Shown piece after piece: positions 43,484-55,400 of a DNA stretch of 64,000 bases. Numbering within the stretch: the stretch's first letter is position 1; each line of letters starts with the position of its first letter. This DNA is from Branchinecta lynchi. Taxonomy: Eukaryota; Arthropoda; Branchiopoda; Anostraca; Branchinectidae. Location: NCBI GenBank assembly GCA_023053575.1, contig JAKZAP010000021.1:1247501-1311500 (forward strand), written 5' to 3'. The position numbers and the translations under genes are program-made. Below the pieces are notes generated by a model that was given only the letters and a program-made list of their open reading frames with translations, was not told where the DNA came from and searched no databases.

Positions 43484-43841
43484 CTGAGCAAAATAACACT
43501 AGAGAGTAGCGCCAAGACTTGAAAAAAGTGTCACACACCCGAATAGCAGCGACACTAGCACCACCAATGTTAGTGAATGTCCCTACTAAAACTCATTCAA
43601 TCGTTCACCAGCGCTGGCTCTGATCACTTCATATTCTGAAGATAGGAAAAAAATGATACAGCCTCCATTATTTCCTTGGTGTATGCAGTCCGCACCTTTG
43701 CTTTACTAGATATTTCTAAACCCGGAAGTTTGTCTCACTTTATATTCCGCAAGCGTAGTGGGCGGCGCTACGAGTATAGTCCGTTTGCAAAGCATGAAAA
43801 GCATAAGTCTTGGGGCTACTCCCTAGTGTCATTTTGCTCTG
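43484..43841. mobile_element. Family A hAT-like MITE, full length
   Basis: Ends GAGCAAAATAACACTAGAGA and the near inverse (CTAGTGTCATTTTGCTCTG). About 358 bp. Flanks GGTTCTTC and GGTTTCTC fit a decayed 8-bp duplication. It inserted 113 bp downstream of HAUS8-like exon 6. Confidence 0.85.
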
Positions 43842-44059
43842 GTTTCTCCGTTAGGAACTAGGTTATCGCTTCAAAGAGTGACCTCTCCTTGGATCTGAGC
43901 AGCTTGATCTGGCGATTGCATTTTTATTAATTTTGTTTTAGATTTTTGCGACCACAGTGGAGGTAGACTATGATGGAAGGGCACCTCTCTATGTGGACTG
44001 AGCTTTTTTTTGTTGTGTTTTTGTTTTGTTTTGTGATTAATATTCATTCCTTCAGCGGT

Positions 44060-44195
44060 CTGTTTCTCACAAGTTCGTTTTTCCAACTTGAGCGGTTTTG
44101 AGCCTGAAGAGGACCCTTGCCAAGAAGGGCCGAAATATAGCTCTAATAAAATTCAGCTGACGTATCCGTTTTGCACTATCAAATGTGCTTTATAT
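44060..44195 (+). mobile_element. Ribozyme-bearing repeat, subfamily 2 (single arm)
   Basis: TTCCAACTTGAGCGGTTTTG, the ribozyme core, then AAATTCAGCTGACGTATCCG and TTTTGCACTATCAAATGT. It lacks the opposite arm, so it is not a fold-back here. Confidence 0.8.
44100..44143 (+). ncRNA. Hammerhead ribozyme-like motif, intact core
   Basis: GAGC, CTGAAGA, GGACCC...GGGCC, GAAA, ATAT, A, GCTC. Complete core and 4-bp stem I. Predicted cut after A at 44139. This is the best-preserved subfamily 2 copy and is not in a hairpin, so its RNA could fold freely. Confidence 0.75.
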
Positions 44196-44870
44196 TCCTT
44201 TTTTCGGTAATGTTTCGATTAATTTTTAATTCATTCATATTTTGAGCTTTCTTGCGGGTAGGTGTTGAAAAGTATAATAGTGAAATTGTTTGTTTTTTTT
44301 CGAAGACAAAGTGACATTAAGTGGTTAAAAAAAAGAAGTAAGGGAGGTTACAAAGCAAGAACAACAAGTGCGCAAGGTCTCAGACGTGGAGTGTAAAAGT
44401 AAAATGTTCATCACATTTTATGTACAGACAGCTTTAGAACCAAGACATTCCTCATCCCCAATAACCAAACAAGTATTGAAATTACCTAATTTCGAATCAC
44501 CCCACTTTAAAAGATTTAAACGTAAACAACCGCCAGTATAAATCCAAAGAAATGTTGAAGATCTTGCACGAATAGCACCGTTCGAACACTGACTTAGGTG
44601 TAGATATGCTTTGCACTGAACGGTCTGCCAGCCGCAGTCCCACCCTTAAACCTCTTTTCCATTAGCAAGGTAATAACAAGTGGAATAAACCAAATCGTAG
44701 CAGATTAATGCCCCCTTTGTCACGATACATTAAGAACGGTATATCATCGATCATATGACAAAACAGTCCAGTTTCCAACTGTTCATTAAAGATTAAAGTA
44801 CGTCGCGTCGTCTTATTTGTTGATGTTACACCAAATCCTCATCCATAGATCTCCCGAAATATACAAGAGT
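44196..44870. other. Intronic sequence, no recognised feature
   Basis: AT-rich; only short ORFs; no match to other repeats in the window. Confidence 0.4.
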
Positions 44871-44879
44871 TGGACTTGA

Positions 44880-45600
44880 GAGCTGTCATAGACGAACTTA
44901 ACTCATGGGAAATCTGGGCCCAGCTGCCCATGAACGGAAGGGAGGGGGGGGGGGGGTTGGGACCTGTCAAAATGCGTATTGACACCTTTTTTTTTCCTCG
45001 AAGTATACCAGCTTAGAGTTTGATTCCAGTCACGGGTCAAAAACTTTTTTCATGAGCAATTTGGGCCCACTTGCCCATGACGGAGGGTGGGGGTGGTTCA
45101 GTTCTCCCCAACCCCTATGATCCAAAAGCACAAAGGAATTTCATCGCCTTATCTACAGTTAGTTAAAAACATAAAAAAATGGGCAATCTGGGCCCAATTG
45201 ACCCTGAACCAAGTGGGCGTGGGGTTTGGGATCCGCAAAAAGTAAAAAGAGACCCCAATGATCACAATCCTACCAAGTTTCAACTTGATACCTGTTGATT
45301 CGTGTCACGGATAACGAACTTTACTCCTGGGCAATCTGGTCCCAGTTGCCCATGAACGGGGTGGGTGGGGGAGGTGCGACTTTAATAGCAATTTCCCAGC
45401 GCTAGGATCTACACGTTCAAGAAACTTCATCGTCCTATGTCCAGTTCTGGTCAAGTTATGAACACTATTCACTGGGCAATCTGGTCCCATTTGCCCATGA
45501 ACCGGGTTGGGGTGGGGGGTGGGACCCCCAAAAGGCACAACTAGACCCCAATACCCACAAGTGTACCAAGTTTGAACTTGATACTGCACTGGTTCACGAG
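44880..45600 (+). repeat. Tandem repeat of about 147 bp with G-rich cores, 5 units
   Basis: GGGCAATCTGGKCCCAGTTG plus CCCATGAACGG recurs at about 44915, 45055, 45182, 45328 and 45475. Each is followed by a G run and by a CCAAGTTTCAACTTGATAC-like half-unit. Confidence 0.88.
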
Positions 45601-45759
45601 TTATGAGCTCCACAAAATACGGTGAAAACTGAAAGCTGCTACAGCGCTCGCAATAGTGGATTGTTCCAAGGAACACTCCACTAAAAACGAGAGTTTCCGG
45701 GTATTTTGTTGACCAGCTAATTATCTGCTTGGTATAATCCACTTAAGCATTGTCTAAAT

Positions 45760-46260
45760 AGGTGCTGTAAGGTGTAAAGGTGTTTTACGGCGTATAAGAC
45801 TTATTACGGATTCCTCTTTTCCTCGGTGCGCGCTTTAATAACGAGAATAGAGCCAGGCTCTATTTTCTCTTATGCAGAGCCAATCGACCGCTTGGTTAAT
45901 TCCTACAGCAGGCCGCGGAGAGGAGCAGCGTCGCCAGGGTTGCCACGGGAAGCACTAAATTTCTACTTGGTTGGAAAGAACACGTTTTGTTCTGTTACGA
46001 CTGCTTATTGTTAGTTCAAGGACCAATGCCTGTCCATCCGTTTATTTATTAGCTTTTTACAATATAAAAGGCGTCAAATTGTATTAGTGTACTTAAGAAC
46101 ACTTTTTCTGATCTTTAGCTCGAAAAATTGCATCAGCGTGGCAACACCATACGCCGCATCGATAACAATAGTTCCTATTTGAACAGGCGTGTGTATTAAG
46201 ACGTAAATAACGCGTAAAGCGCTATTGAGCTTATTACACCTATTTGGACAATAGGGATAA
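45760..46260 (+). repeat. Family F repeat, second full copy
   Basis: Parallel to 2890-3500: CGGCGTATAAGACTTATTAC, GAGGAGAGGAGCAGCG-type block, GAACACTTTTTCTGATCTTT and GCATCGATAACAATAGTTCC. Confidence 0.85.
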
Positions 46261-46735
46261 ATTTCGTGATTCCTGGCAGTTTAGCATCTTTGAATCTGAC
46301 GAAGACTGAATGGCGAAGACATGACCCAATTGTTTGAATCAAAAGTTAAGTTTTTGGGATCCCATCGTAACCAAAAGTTTCTCGCAGACGACTGACGACA
46401 GCGTGATACACGTCGAAGGTAGCAAAACACGACAAGTGAGAAAACCAGCGTGCAGAATTCGAGATCTTCAGTGTTTTGCCAGACAAATATTTACAGGATT
46501 CCATTTCTTGCGTATAAAAAGAACCCGATATGCCGAAGAGTCGACCGACACGCATGTTTTTCTTTTGTGTTTGCAGTCCCGTTGTTAGAGGCAGTCCTGT
46601 ATCCAGGAATTTGACCCTGGACAAAAAAGACATAGACCAGAGGGAAACCCTCTGATCCCCCCCCCCCCCTGGATGCGGTCTTGCCTGTGAGCTTTGAGCT
46701 TGCAACAGGAGTGGATTAAAGTTGTTATTGTTTAG

Positions 46736-46868
46736 GTCTTATGGAAGAACTTGACGTCTTTTCCAAGGAGGTTGACGTTCCGGAGACTGTGGAAGGACTT
46801 GTTGAATTCGCTACCGGAAGAAAAGATGTGCTACTAGCCTCGCGGAGCTGCGTCAGTCTGATACAGAA
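46736..46868 (+). CDS. HAUS8: HAUS8-like augmin subunit, exon 7
   Basis: Acceptor TTGTTATTGTTTAG, donor CAGAA|GTAAGT; phase 1 in, phase 2 out. It encodes LMEELDVFSKEVDVPETVEG, LVEFATGRKDVLLASRSCVS and LIQ. It follows the exon 6 segment just as the final L...L..+D.....V..L+.....KD..L...F..V+...K helices do in HAUS8. Confidence 0.7.
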
Positions 46869-46984
46869 GTAAGTTTTGTTTGGAACATGGCATCATCAGA
46901 TTGTGTAGTAGCCTACATTGTGAGGAGGTTGATACATTGTGAGGAGGTTGATAACATTTAACATAAAGAGCCACACTTACAACA

Positions 46985-47035
46985 GACAACACTAAATATT
47001 CCTTGAGCCCAAGCTGACTTTGAAACATATATTAA
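46985..47035 (-). mobile_element. Ribozyme-repeat outer arm fragment
   Basis: AATATTCCTTGAGCCCAAGC then TGACTTTGAAACATATATT; only the outer arm, no ribozyme core. Confidence 0.6.
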
Positions 47036-50000
47036 TTGAATACTAGACCTACGTTGCCCGGGCAACGTGAAGTGTTGCGGCAACCTTTGTCCGGCTTCGC
47101 CGGCTAAAGTGTTGCGAGAGCAACACTTTGGTTTTGTTTCTTCGCTGTCGGTTAAAAGCTGAAATTGTCAACTTATCGAAGCTTTTAAAACGGTATGTTC
47201 TAAAAAGAATAATCACATAATCAAAAGCTGTTGTTTAGCGTTGTAAAACCAACAACAAAACAATATCGGAAGAAGGCTATCCGTAACGTTTCAGGATTAA
47301 AATACCATAGATGACACTATTAATTATTACAAAACTACCTTCTTGGTTTACATTACCGTATCGTTTGTACCCGTTGCGTAAACAGTTAATCCTAGGTTAT
47401 AGCGATAGACCATCGATACAAACTTTCTTACTGTCATATTTACAGAAATCGAATACAATGTGCACCAATTTTCAAAAATTTCTAGCCCCTCGTGAACCGA
47501 TCTTACTTACAAGTCCCATGCATGTCTTACAATTGGGAACAAAATTGTTCTTACCATCGAATACACCTGAGACAAATAACAGGTATACCAGCTAGCAAAA
47601 GCTGCAAACTCCTCGTTGCCGAAGATGATTATGAGCTAACAGTCGACTCTAACCCCTTGAAACTTTCAAACTGGTTTATCTCATGAAGGATTTTTGTTCA
47701 AAAGAATGGATGGCATATATTTTGATCAGCTCTTCAAGGGCTATCGATTGCCATAACCACAACAAAAGCATATCGGAAAAAGGGACTAAATTGACTTTGC
47801 AGTCAGTTGAACTTTATCCTTTTCAATCGTAGACATCGTGACGGATGAAAACTTGGAATAATATCCTATATAGTCTAGTTGGTATTATAAAGCTATCCGT
47901 AACTTCTTAGGATTAAAATACCATAGATGACACTATTAATTATTACGAAACTACCTTGTTTTACATTACAGTATCGTTTGTACCCGTTGCGTTAACAGTC
48001 AATCCTAGGTTACAGCGATAGACCAACGATACAAACTTTCTTACCGTCAGATTTAGATAAATCGAATACAATGTGCAACAATTTGCACAAATTTCTAGCC
48101 CCTCGTGCACCGATTCTACTGACAAGTCCCTTTCCCGTGATAGACATCAAGTTCACCGGATAAAAATAATGGGTACACCGACTAGCAAAAGTTGAAAACC
48201 TCTCATCGCTGAAGATTTGTGTAGCATAACAGCCGATTATTACTTACAAGTCCCTTGCATGTTTTACATTTGGGAACCAAATTGTTCATCAAATGACAGG
48301 TACGCCAACTAGCGAGAGCTGCAAACCCCTCATTGCCGAAGATGATTATGAGCTAACAGTCGCCTGTCGCGTACAAGACCCCTAAATGTCTCACAACTGG
48401 TATCGCCTATTTTTGGTTTCAGTGTGTACCTTACTACTGAAGTTGTCAACCCCTTGAAACTTTCAAACTGGTGTATCTCATAAAGGAATTTTTTTACCAA
48501 AAAATGGATGTCATATACTTTGATCAGCTCATCAGCGGCTATCGATTGCCGTCGAAGTTGAACTTTATCCTTTTCAATCGTAGATATCGTGATGGATGAA
48601 AACTTGGAACAATATCTTATATAATCTAATTGATATTATAAAGCTATCCGTAACTTTTCAGGATTAAAATACCATAGATGACACTATTAATTATTACAAA
48701 ATTGCCTTATTGTTTTACATTACCGTATCGTTTGTACCCGTTGCGTAAACAGTTAATCCTAGGTTATAGCGATAGACCATCGATACAAACTTTCTTACTG
48801 TCATATTTACAGAAATCGAATACAATGTGCACCAATTTTCAAAAATTTCTAGCCCCTCGTGAACCGATTCTTACTTACAAGTCCGTCTCCCGTTCTTGAC
48901 ATCAAATTCACGGGAAACAAATAATGGATACAACAGCTATCAAAAGTTGCAAGCCCCTCATCGCTGAAGATGATTATTGCATAAGCTTTTTAAACGGGAT
49001 GTTCTAAAAAAGTTAATCATATGATCAAAAGGTATTCTTCAGCGTTGTAAAAACAACAACAAAATAATATAGGAAGAAGGGACTAAATTAACTTTGCAGT
49101 CAGTTGTACTTTATCCTTTTCAATCGTAGACATCGTGACGGATGAAAACTTGGAACAATATCTTATATAATCTAGTTGGTAATAGAAACCTATCCGTAAC
49201 TTTTCAGGATTAAAATACCATAGATGACACTACTAATTATTATGAAACTACCTCATTGCTTTACATTTTCGTTTGTATCCGTTGTGTAAACAGTTAATCC
49301 TCGGTTACATTGATAGACCATCGACACAAACTTTCTTACCGTCAGATTTATAGAAATCGAATACAATGTGCACCCATTTGCAAAAATTCCTAGCCCCTCG
49401 TGAACCGATTCCTACTTACAAGTCCCTCTCCCGTGATATACATTAAGATAACCGGAAACAAATAGTGGGTACTCCAGCTAGCAAAAGCTGCAAACCCATC
49501 ATCGCAGAAGATGATTGTAGCATAACAGCCGATTATTACTTACAAGTCCCTTGCATATCTTGCCATTGGGAACCAAATTGTTCTTACCATCGAATACACC
49601 GGAAACAAATAACAGGTATACCAACTAGCAAAAGCTACAAACCCCTCATTACCGAAGATGATTATGGGCTAACAGTCGACTGTTGCTTAAAAATCCCCTA
49701 TATGTATCATAACTGGTATCGCCTATTTTTGGTTTCAATGTACCTTACTATGAAGTTGTCAACCCCTTTGAAATTTTCAAACTGGTGTATCTCATGAAGG
49801 AATTTTTGTACCAAAAAATGGATGACATATACTTTGATCAGCTCATCAATGGCTATCGATTGGCGTCGAAAAAAAAATTCTACCTGTCTTAGTTCAAAAG
49901 TTGACTTTTTTGCCGTAGGCCAACTTTCTAACGTCACGACTTAGAAAGGAGCAAAGGATAAGCTCTAGTTTCTTTAGCAATGAGAGAACTTTTAAAGTTT

Positions 50001-50645
50001 AAGAGGCTCATCTGATACCGTTACTCTACCACAAACCAAAGTGCAAAAAAAAAAAAATTATAAACTCAGCTGAAATCGTCGCAGACATGGACAGAAACAA
50101 TAGATGGCAGCACTTTCGGACCCGTGGGAAAAAGCCACTTTTTTTTCTCTGTAGATTTTTCTATTCATCACTCAAAGAAGATATGTTGGCTGTGGGGCCG
50201 GGTAACTGCCGCATATATTTAACACTTATAGATTTTAGTCCATCTTCAATTTGAAACTGGTGCCTGCCTGCTTGCGTGCTAGAACGGAGCTTTCCACTGG
50301 AAAGCAGAAACATCTTTTGATGAAACGAAAGGTTCGCTACACAACTTCAGATAGTCCTCTCTGACATAGGCTATACAACTCCACTTCACTTCGCAAACCG
50401 TAGGCTCTGGCTCGATGACAAGCAAAAACCATCCTTATTGGCCCCAGGCAAGAGTTCTACGGAGCTTTCCAAAATGTAATGTCATATTCATCAATCCGGC
50501 CTAAGGTCCACACTTTCCGTAAAAACCGCACAGGTTAGACCCTTCTCAGTTACCAGGAATAAAATGAAATCGGAGTCATAGGAAAAAAAAAAAAAAAAAA
50601 AAAAAAAAAACGAGGACAAAACCAAAGTGTTGCTCTCGCAACACA
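47036..50645. repeat. 3.6-kb composite repeat block bounded by inverted ends
   Basis: Begins with an 18-bp palindrome (ACGTTGCCCGGGCAACGT at 47051-47068) and GTGTTGCGAGAGCAACACTT (47110). Ends with the inverse AAGTGTTGCTCTCGCAACAC near 50625, next to a run of about 28 A. Inside, a unit starting ATCCGTAACTTTTCAGGATT recurs at about 47279, 47890, 48646 and 49195, and CATCGTGACGGATGAAAACT recurs between them. No long ORF; units encode nothing recognised. Confidence 0.8.
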
Positions 50646-50848
50646 ATTATGCGGAGTAGGGATTTTCTTAGTATAAGAAACCTGGCTAGGTTCCTCAGAG
50701 TGGCCAGTCTGCACAGGGAAAAGTGTTTGAGTGGGGTTTAGTGTAGTAGTGTGACCGTATATTTTGTATTTACATGTTGTTATTTATGTGTGTTTGTTAT
50801 GGCCTTTGGGCTTTGAAGACAAATAAATATCATATCATATCATATTCA
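50646..50848 (+). pseudogene. LINE 3' end, (ATATC)n tail
   Basis: RNLARFLRVASLHREKCLS-like frame then a stop near 50744. The 3' UTR TGTTATGGCCTTTGGGCTTT and tail AATATCATATCATATCAT match the LINE end at 35580-35625. Confidence 0.6.
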
Positions 50849-50992
50849 AATAATCAGGCTATCAATCTTCAGGGTCAACGTCGGGGAAGGAAACAAACTT
50901 GCAATGGACAATGGATTGCAGTTTTGTTTCCTTCCCCGACGTTGACCCTGAAGATTGGCAGCCTGACGAGGTCCCTTAATTTAAATTTCAAT
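50849..50992. mobile_element. Ribozyme-repeat fragment, truncated core
   Basis: Fold-back of AATCTTCAGGGTCAACGTCG and GACGTTGACCCTGAAGATTG around CAATGGACAATGGATTG. The plus-strand core begins (CAGCCTGACGAGGTCCC) and is cut at 50977. Confidence 0.65.
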
Positions 50993-50994
50993 TT

Positions 50995-51640
50995 ATTTTC
51001 AAAATTCCTTCACGGGCAAGTCGAACATTGGATTTTTCGTCCTAAATATATTATAATTTAATTAAATATAATAGAAAAGTCATAATTTTGTCATAAATAA
51101 TAAACTTATATACAATTCGAATCACTGTAAGTGATCATTTACAGTTACACTTATATCAGAACTGAAAATCAAATAACCGTAACATAAACAAGAGTTACGA
51201 CGAATTATGCATTTCGACGAATGACGTCACATTACACGTATGTCAGAACTAGGATTGAAACAATTATAAAATAAGCAAGAATTACGCTGAATTATACACC
51301 AATTAAGACGAGTTATACATTTCGACCAATGACGGTATGTAGCTTTTTCTCTACCGGTCATGAGATGCAGAAACAGGATGTAACTTAGGAATCGGCTGCG
51401 AAACCATTCGCGAAGGTCTAGGCCTAACGGGTTGAAACTCGGGCGGGAAAATGTCTCGCAGACGAGGATTCTAAAGCGTCTTAACTCCAAATTTAAGGCA
51501 CATTTTTTCCCGACGTAGGGCCAAAGATTCCAGCTTGAAACTCAATGAATCAATCAAGTTTAATCCGAATAGCTAAAAGCTAGAAAAGGAATACAAATTT
51601 ACAAAATACACAGACACTCAAGAAACAAATTAACTAATAC
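50995..51640 (-). pseudogene. LINE 3' ends on minus strand
   Basis: The plus-strand sequence AATTTCAATTTATTTTCAAA (50985-51005) and ATCAATCAAGTTTAATCC (51549) are the inverse of LINE 3' tails. Adjoining short frames are too broken to assign. Confidence 0.4.
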
Positions 51641-51659
51641 ACTTACAAGAAATTACCAG

Positions 51660-51955
51660 AAATAAATGATGGAATGAAACTACGTAAAAATTGGGTAGAA
51701 GAATTAGCGGGATATGGGGAAAACTTATTGCCAGTATTCCTCTCGGACCGACGCACGGAAGACGGGAGGGGAGGGGCGAATAGATGGGTCATCTGGGGAC
51801 AACACGTTATCTTAGCTCCAAAAGAAGAACTCCGAAGAAGCTCAATGTATGGCACCTTTAGCGAGGAGGGAGGGGTCGGAAGGCTCGGAATTGCAATCTC
51901 TCCAACGAATTCGACTGAACCCGTGTCAAAAATAAATTGAATTGAATTTAAGACA
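51660..51955 (+). pseudogene. LINE C-terminus with (TTGAA)n tail
   Basis: Frame MKLRKNWVEELAGYGENLLP, FLSDRRTEDGRG, FSEEGGVGRLGIAISPTN to a stop at 51940, directly followed by AATAAATTGAATTGAATT. The tail and position suggest a LINE ORF2 end; family not identified. Confidence 0.45.
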
Positions 51956-52439
51956 AAATTGCGCTTACATTCTATGAAACTTTTGGCAACGTATCGACGT
52001 GACCGTAGTTCATTTCGTAACTGGAGTTGCGTTTTATTTGAGTTCATAGTACAGCGGGAGCGGATGGCGAACTGTAAATAGTCGTTTTATTCCTGGTGGA
52101 CTACGTCAGAAGGTACGCTGAACTGTTCTCTGCCCCACCCGGCGTACAAACTAGTGGGTCCGCTGGCACTTAGCGGGCGCCCCGCTGGCAAATTAAACGA
52201 CTTCGGCACCCCGCGCCTTCCCAGCGTACGGCTCGCTGGCGAATAAAACGACAACGAACAGTCCGCTGTACTATGAACTTCAAATAAAACGCAACTTGGA
52301 TGTATATAACAATTCTGGGATAACGTTCTATGATACATGTCCACCATAAGACTGCGTGATTGTTTATTTGTCTCGCCCATCTCGCACGGGGATTGGTTCA
52401 GACACGCTGCTAGAAAATAAAACAACAAGCTAGAACCCC
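51956..52439. other. Unassigned; a fold-back of CGCTGGCAAATTAAACGA motifs
   Basis: GTTGCGTTTTATTTGAGTTC (52027) and its inverse (GAACTTCAAATAAAACGCAA at 52276) bracket about 230 bp with internal GCTGGCAAATTAAACGAC. This is probably another TIR-type element (about 52021-52300). Confidence 0.6.
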
Positions 52440-52660
52440 TTCGCTAGGGTCCAATCCAACATGACTAAGAAATTCCGAAAAGACATTGGAAAATGGAGCT
52501 TTAGAAACCGAATAGTAGAATATTGGAACAATCTCCCAGAAAGTGTTGTAAATGCCGAAAATATCAGCCAGTTCGACGAGGGTGTCGACTACCGCCTGGC
52601 TGAAATTAAGTTCAAAATTCAAGATGCACTTTTGGCTGTTTCTTCATTGCTATAAAAAAT
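52440..52660 (+). pseudogene. CR1/Jockey-like LINE C-terminus
   Basis: Frame FRKDIGKWSFRNRIVEYWNN, LPESVVNAENISQFDEGVD then a stop at 52655. F.F.NR+++YWN.LP..VV.A..+..F+...D is the standard terminal motif of these LINEs. Confidence 0.85.
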
Positions 52661-52779
52661 CATTGACAACCGAGCCCAACCAGCGTGCGACCTTCTCCAC
52701 TGCTTCCTGACCGAAAATTGAAAATTAGTGTCTTTATGTCTTTTATCTATTTTCTTTCATTTGGTCCGCTTTTTTTTTG

Positions 52780-53385
52780 GCACTAGCAGCTCCGCTCAAG
52801 TGCCATATACCGATCACTTTTCGGTCGGTCTGTCTGTCAGGCCACTAATCTCTGTTTAGGGTACTTCTAGATGTGCTAGGACAATGAAACTTGGCAGGCA
52901 TGCTAGGGACCCTACCAAACTAATTTGGACATAGTCACTTTCCCGATTCACCCCCCATGGGGGGAGTGGAGGGAGGGGGAACCCGGGTTATTTATAACTT
53001 TCGAACGGGTAATCGGATCTTTAATGAAACTTAATATTTGGAAGGACCTCGTGCCTCAGATGTTCCACTGTGCGGACTGGATCCGATCAATGTGGGGGAG
53101 TCGGGGGGGGGGGGGGAGCGGAAATGTTGTGACACGCTTGGAATATAACAATTGGGATAAGACTTGGTGGGAAGAACAAGCATAAGCCCTATGCATACTC
53201 GGACCGGATTCGGTCAGTCTGGGGGAGTTGGACGGGGTCTTGAATTCCAGTGATCGCAGTTTAAGGTAGGCTACTTCCAGATGTGCTAGGACGATGAAAC
53301 TTTGGCTTGAACATTAGAGACTTGACAAGATTGGCTTAGAAATTGTCACTTCCCAGATCCGACCATCCCTTAAAGTACTCATCTT
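52780..53385 (+). repeat. Family D repeat
   Basis: AAGTGCCATATACCGATCAC, GGTCTGTCTGTC, AATGAAACTTGGCAGGCATG and G-rich blocks, in the order seen at 38600-39400. Confidence 0.78.
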
Positions 53386-53539
53386 AACCGCAAAGTACAA
53401 AAAATACTTTTACGCCAAACCTACATTTTCATGATCCCCTTGAGCCCACGATCATTTTTGGATGATTATACAGAAGAAAAAAATTTACCAAACGATACAA
53501 TCTCATGATTTCTAAGGATCCATCGTCATTAGATGTTCC

Positions 53540-53735
53540 TAGGGCCCAAGCTGACTGCGAATCATATTTGACGGTGCAAAACGGATAATCCAGCTACAGT
53601 TTATTCGAGCTATATTTCGGCCCTTCTTGACAGCTCAGCCGCTCAAGTTGGAAAATAAACTTGAAAAAGAAGGGCCGAAATATAGCTCGAATAAAATGTA
53701 GCTGACTTATCCGTTTTGCACCGTCAAATACCATC
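53540..53735. mobile_element. Ribozyme-bearing fold-back, deleted core
   Basis: Arms GCTGACTGCGAATCATATTT plus GCAAAACGGATAATCC, and the inverse GACTTATCCGTTTTGCACCG, are well paired. Only the 3' half of the ribozyme region (GGGCCGAAATATAGCTC) remains in each arm. CTGANGA is missing from both. Confidence 0.75.
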
Positions 53736-54486
53736 GTCATTCTTATTTACCAAGTCTTGCAAGTGCCACATGAGCTTCCAGCTCTTGTTGAAATGGCAGG
53801 TTACAAATATATTACCTACTTACTTACTTGATTTAGTGTATAAAGTGTCCCGAGAAATTTATATAGGCGAAAGCCTTATTATTGCAAGTATTATTGTTAT
53901 GACTAGAAACATTTTCTTGCCATCTGGAGCTTTATTTAAACGAAACTTGAGGCAGGACAAAAACAGACAAACATACACGAGATTGGAACACGTACCTTAA
54001 AATATTATTTATATATGATCCTTCGGAACTAAAAAATATGAAATTCGAAACAAAAATACATCAACAGTTACAATTGCAGTTCGGTTTATTTATCCATAAA
54101 TATCTTTTACAATAAACAAAAAATTGTGCTGGACATGTCGATACAGTTAAAAAGATCAACCAATGGATATATTTACAATTGTAACCTATGATTTATATAT
54201 ATAATTCACCGTTTAAAATACAATTCATCAAAATACGAGCGCGAATTAAAATGACAATCTTCAAAACAATTACAAAAATAATTCGTCATACGTGTCATTA
54301 CTATCCAGTCAATCATTTTGATCAGTCAGCGTCATGCCAAACAGTTACGTAATATGAAACAGCACTACAGAAATGTTAATAGGCCTACAGTTATAAATGA
54401 AAGAAAGGAAAATGAAGAATAAAGATGTCAGTGCATGTGTTTGTCGGATCAAAGAAAAGGAAGTGTTTTAGTCCTTTTTTTTTACT
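53736..54486. other. AT-rich intronic sequence
   Basis: Low complexity near 53815 (ACTTACTTACTT). 54060-54420 resembles a minus-strand LINE 3' UTR by its ATTTATCCATAAATATC-like start. Not firm. Confidence 0.35.
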
Positions 54487-54935
54487 TAAAGGACCCCTCT
54501 TGCTTATTCTGCCTTGTATAATGTACTTAGCTCACATATGGAATTATAAGCTTCTAAAATCCCAACCTTTCTCTATTGTGTCATCGCGTAACTACGAATT
54601 TTTAGCGCTTTTTCGGTCTTGCCGATTTTTCCCGTCACCCAACGAAAAGTTTGCCGGAATCTTCATTGTCGCTGATAACTCTTTCACACATAAGGATGTG
54701 ATTATCTTCTGTTTATTACTTCTTTTATTTGCTTAGTTTTCCCACTTTTTAACCAAGGCACGTTCAGTTTTCAAATCTTTTGCGCCCAGCTGCCGCATCT
54801 GAGAGCAGGAAGGCTGTATATAATCGACTAGCGCCAACAAGAGAATCGCTAGTTTTAGGTGGAACGCAATGGTATTTTCGAAAACGTTTTTTTCTGATCC
54901 GTTTTATAGGGAGAAGATCATTTCAGGTGAGAGTT
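54487..54935 (+). repeat. Family E repeat, full copy
   Basis: AAAGGACCCCTCTTGCTTAT, ATGGAATTATAAGCTTCTAA, TTTTCCCACTTTTTAACC and GGAAGGCTGTATATAATCG match 34270-34640, with about 60 additional bases. Confidence 0.8.
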
Positions 54936-55400
54936 CGTCGGTGTCACGCGCAAACCACATATCTCCCTTTTCCAAAACTTTTCAGGAGGTGAAAATAACA
55001 TAATACCTTTTTCTCGTTAGTAGTACAGCCCCCTATGTTAATCCGAGATACGTGGTTTCCATCTTGGTTGTATCTCCCAAACTGAGTCGGAGGCAATCGA
55101 GATACGCACCGTTCGATTCGTTTCGAATTTTCGTCGAGTAGAACTGTGTCAAAAAATGGACGTCGCAAATTTGGCCAGATACGTGGTTTCCGCTTGACAC
55201 CGACGAGTTGTGCTTTAAAAAAGTAATTTCTTTAAAGGAACGGACAACTTGACTCAAACTTGACTCGGGGAGCTAGCTGACATATCAAGCATGTACCCTG
55301 AGTCGACTTCCTTGCTGGATTACATAATATACTCAGAAGAAAGGACTTTCGACGCATACGCTCGACAAACTTCAGATACCTGAGATTTCTTCTCTACCTA
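54936..55400. other. Small fold-back and unassigned sequence
   Basis: TCGGTGTCACGCGCAAACCA (54928) and an inverse region ending GGTTTCCGCTTGACACCGA (55205) suggest a TIR element of about 280 bp (about 54928-55205) sharing ACGTGGTTTCC motifs. No ORF. Confidence 0.45.

Noticed and set aside
45305..45742. 145-codon minus-strand ORF
   Set aside because: It covers two units of the 147-bp tandem repeat, and its sequence repeats with that period.
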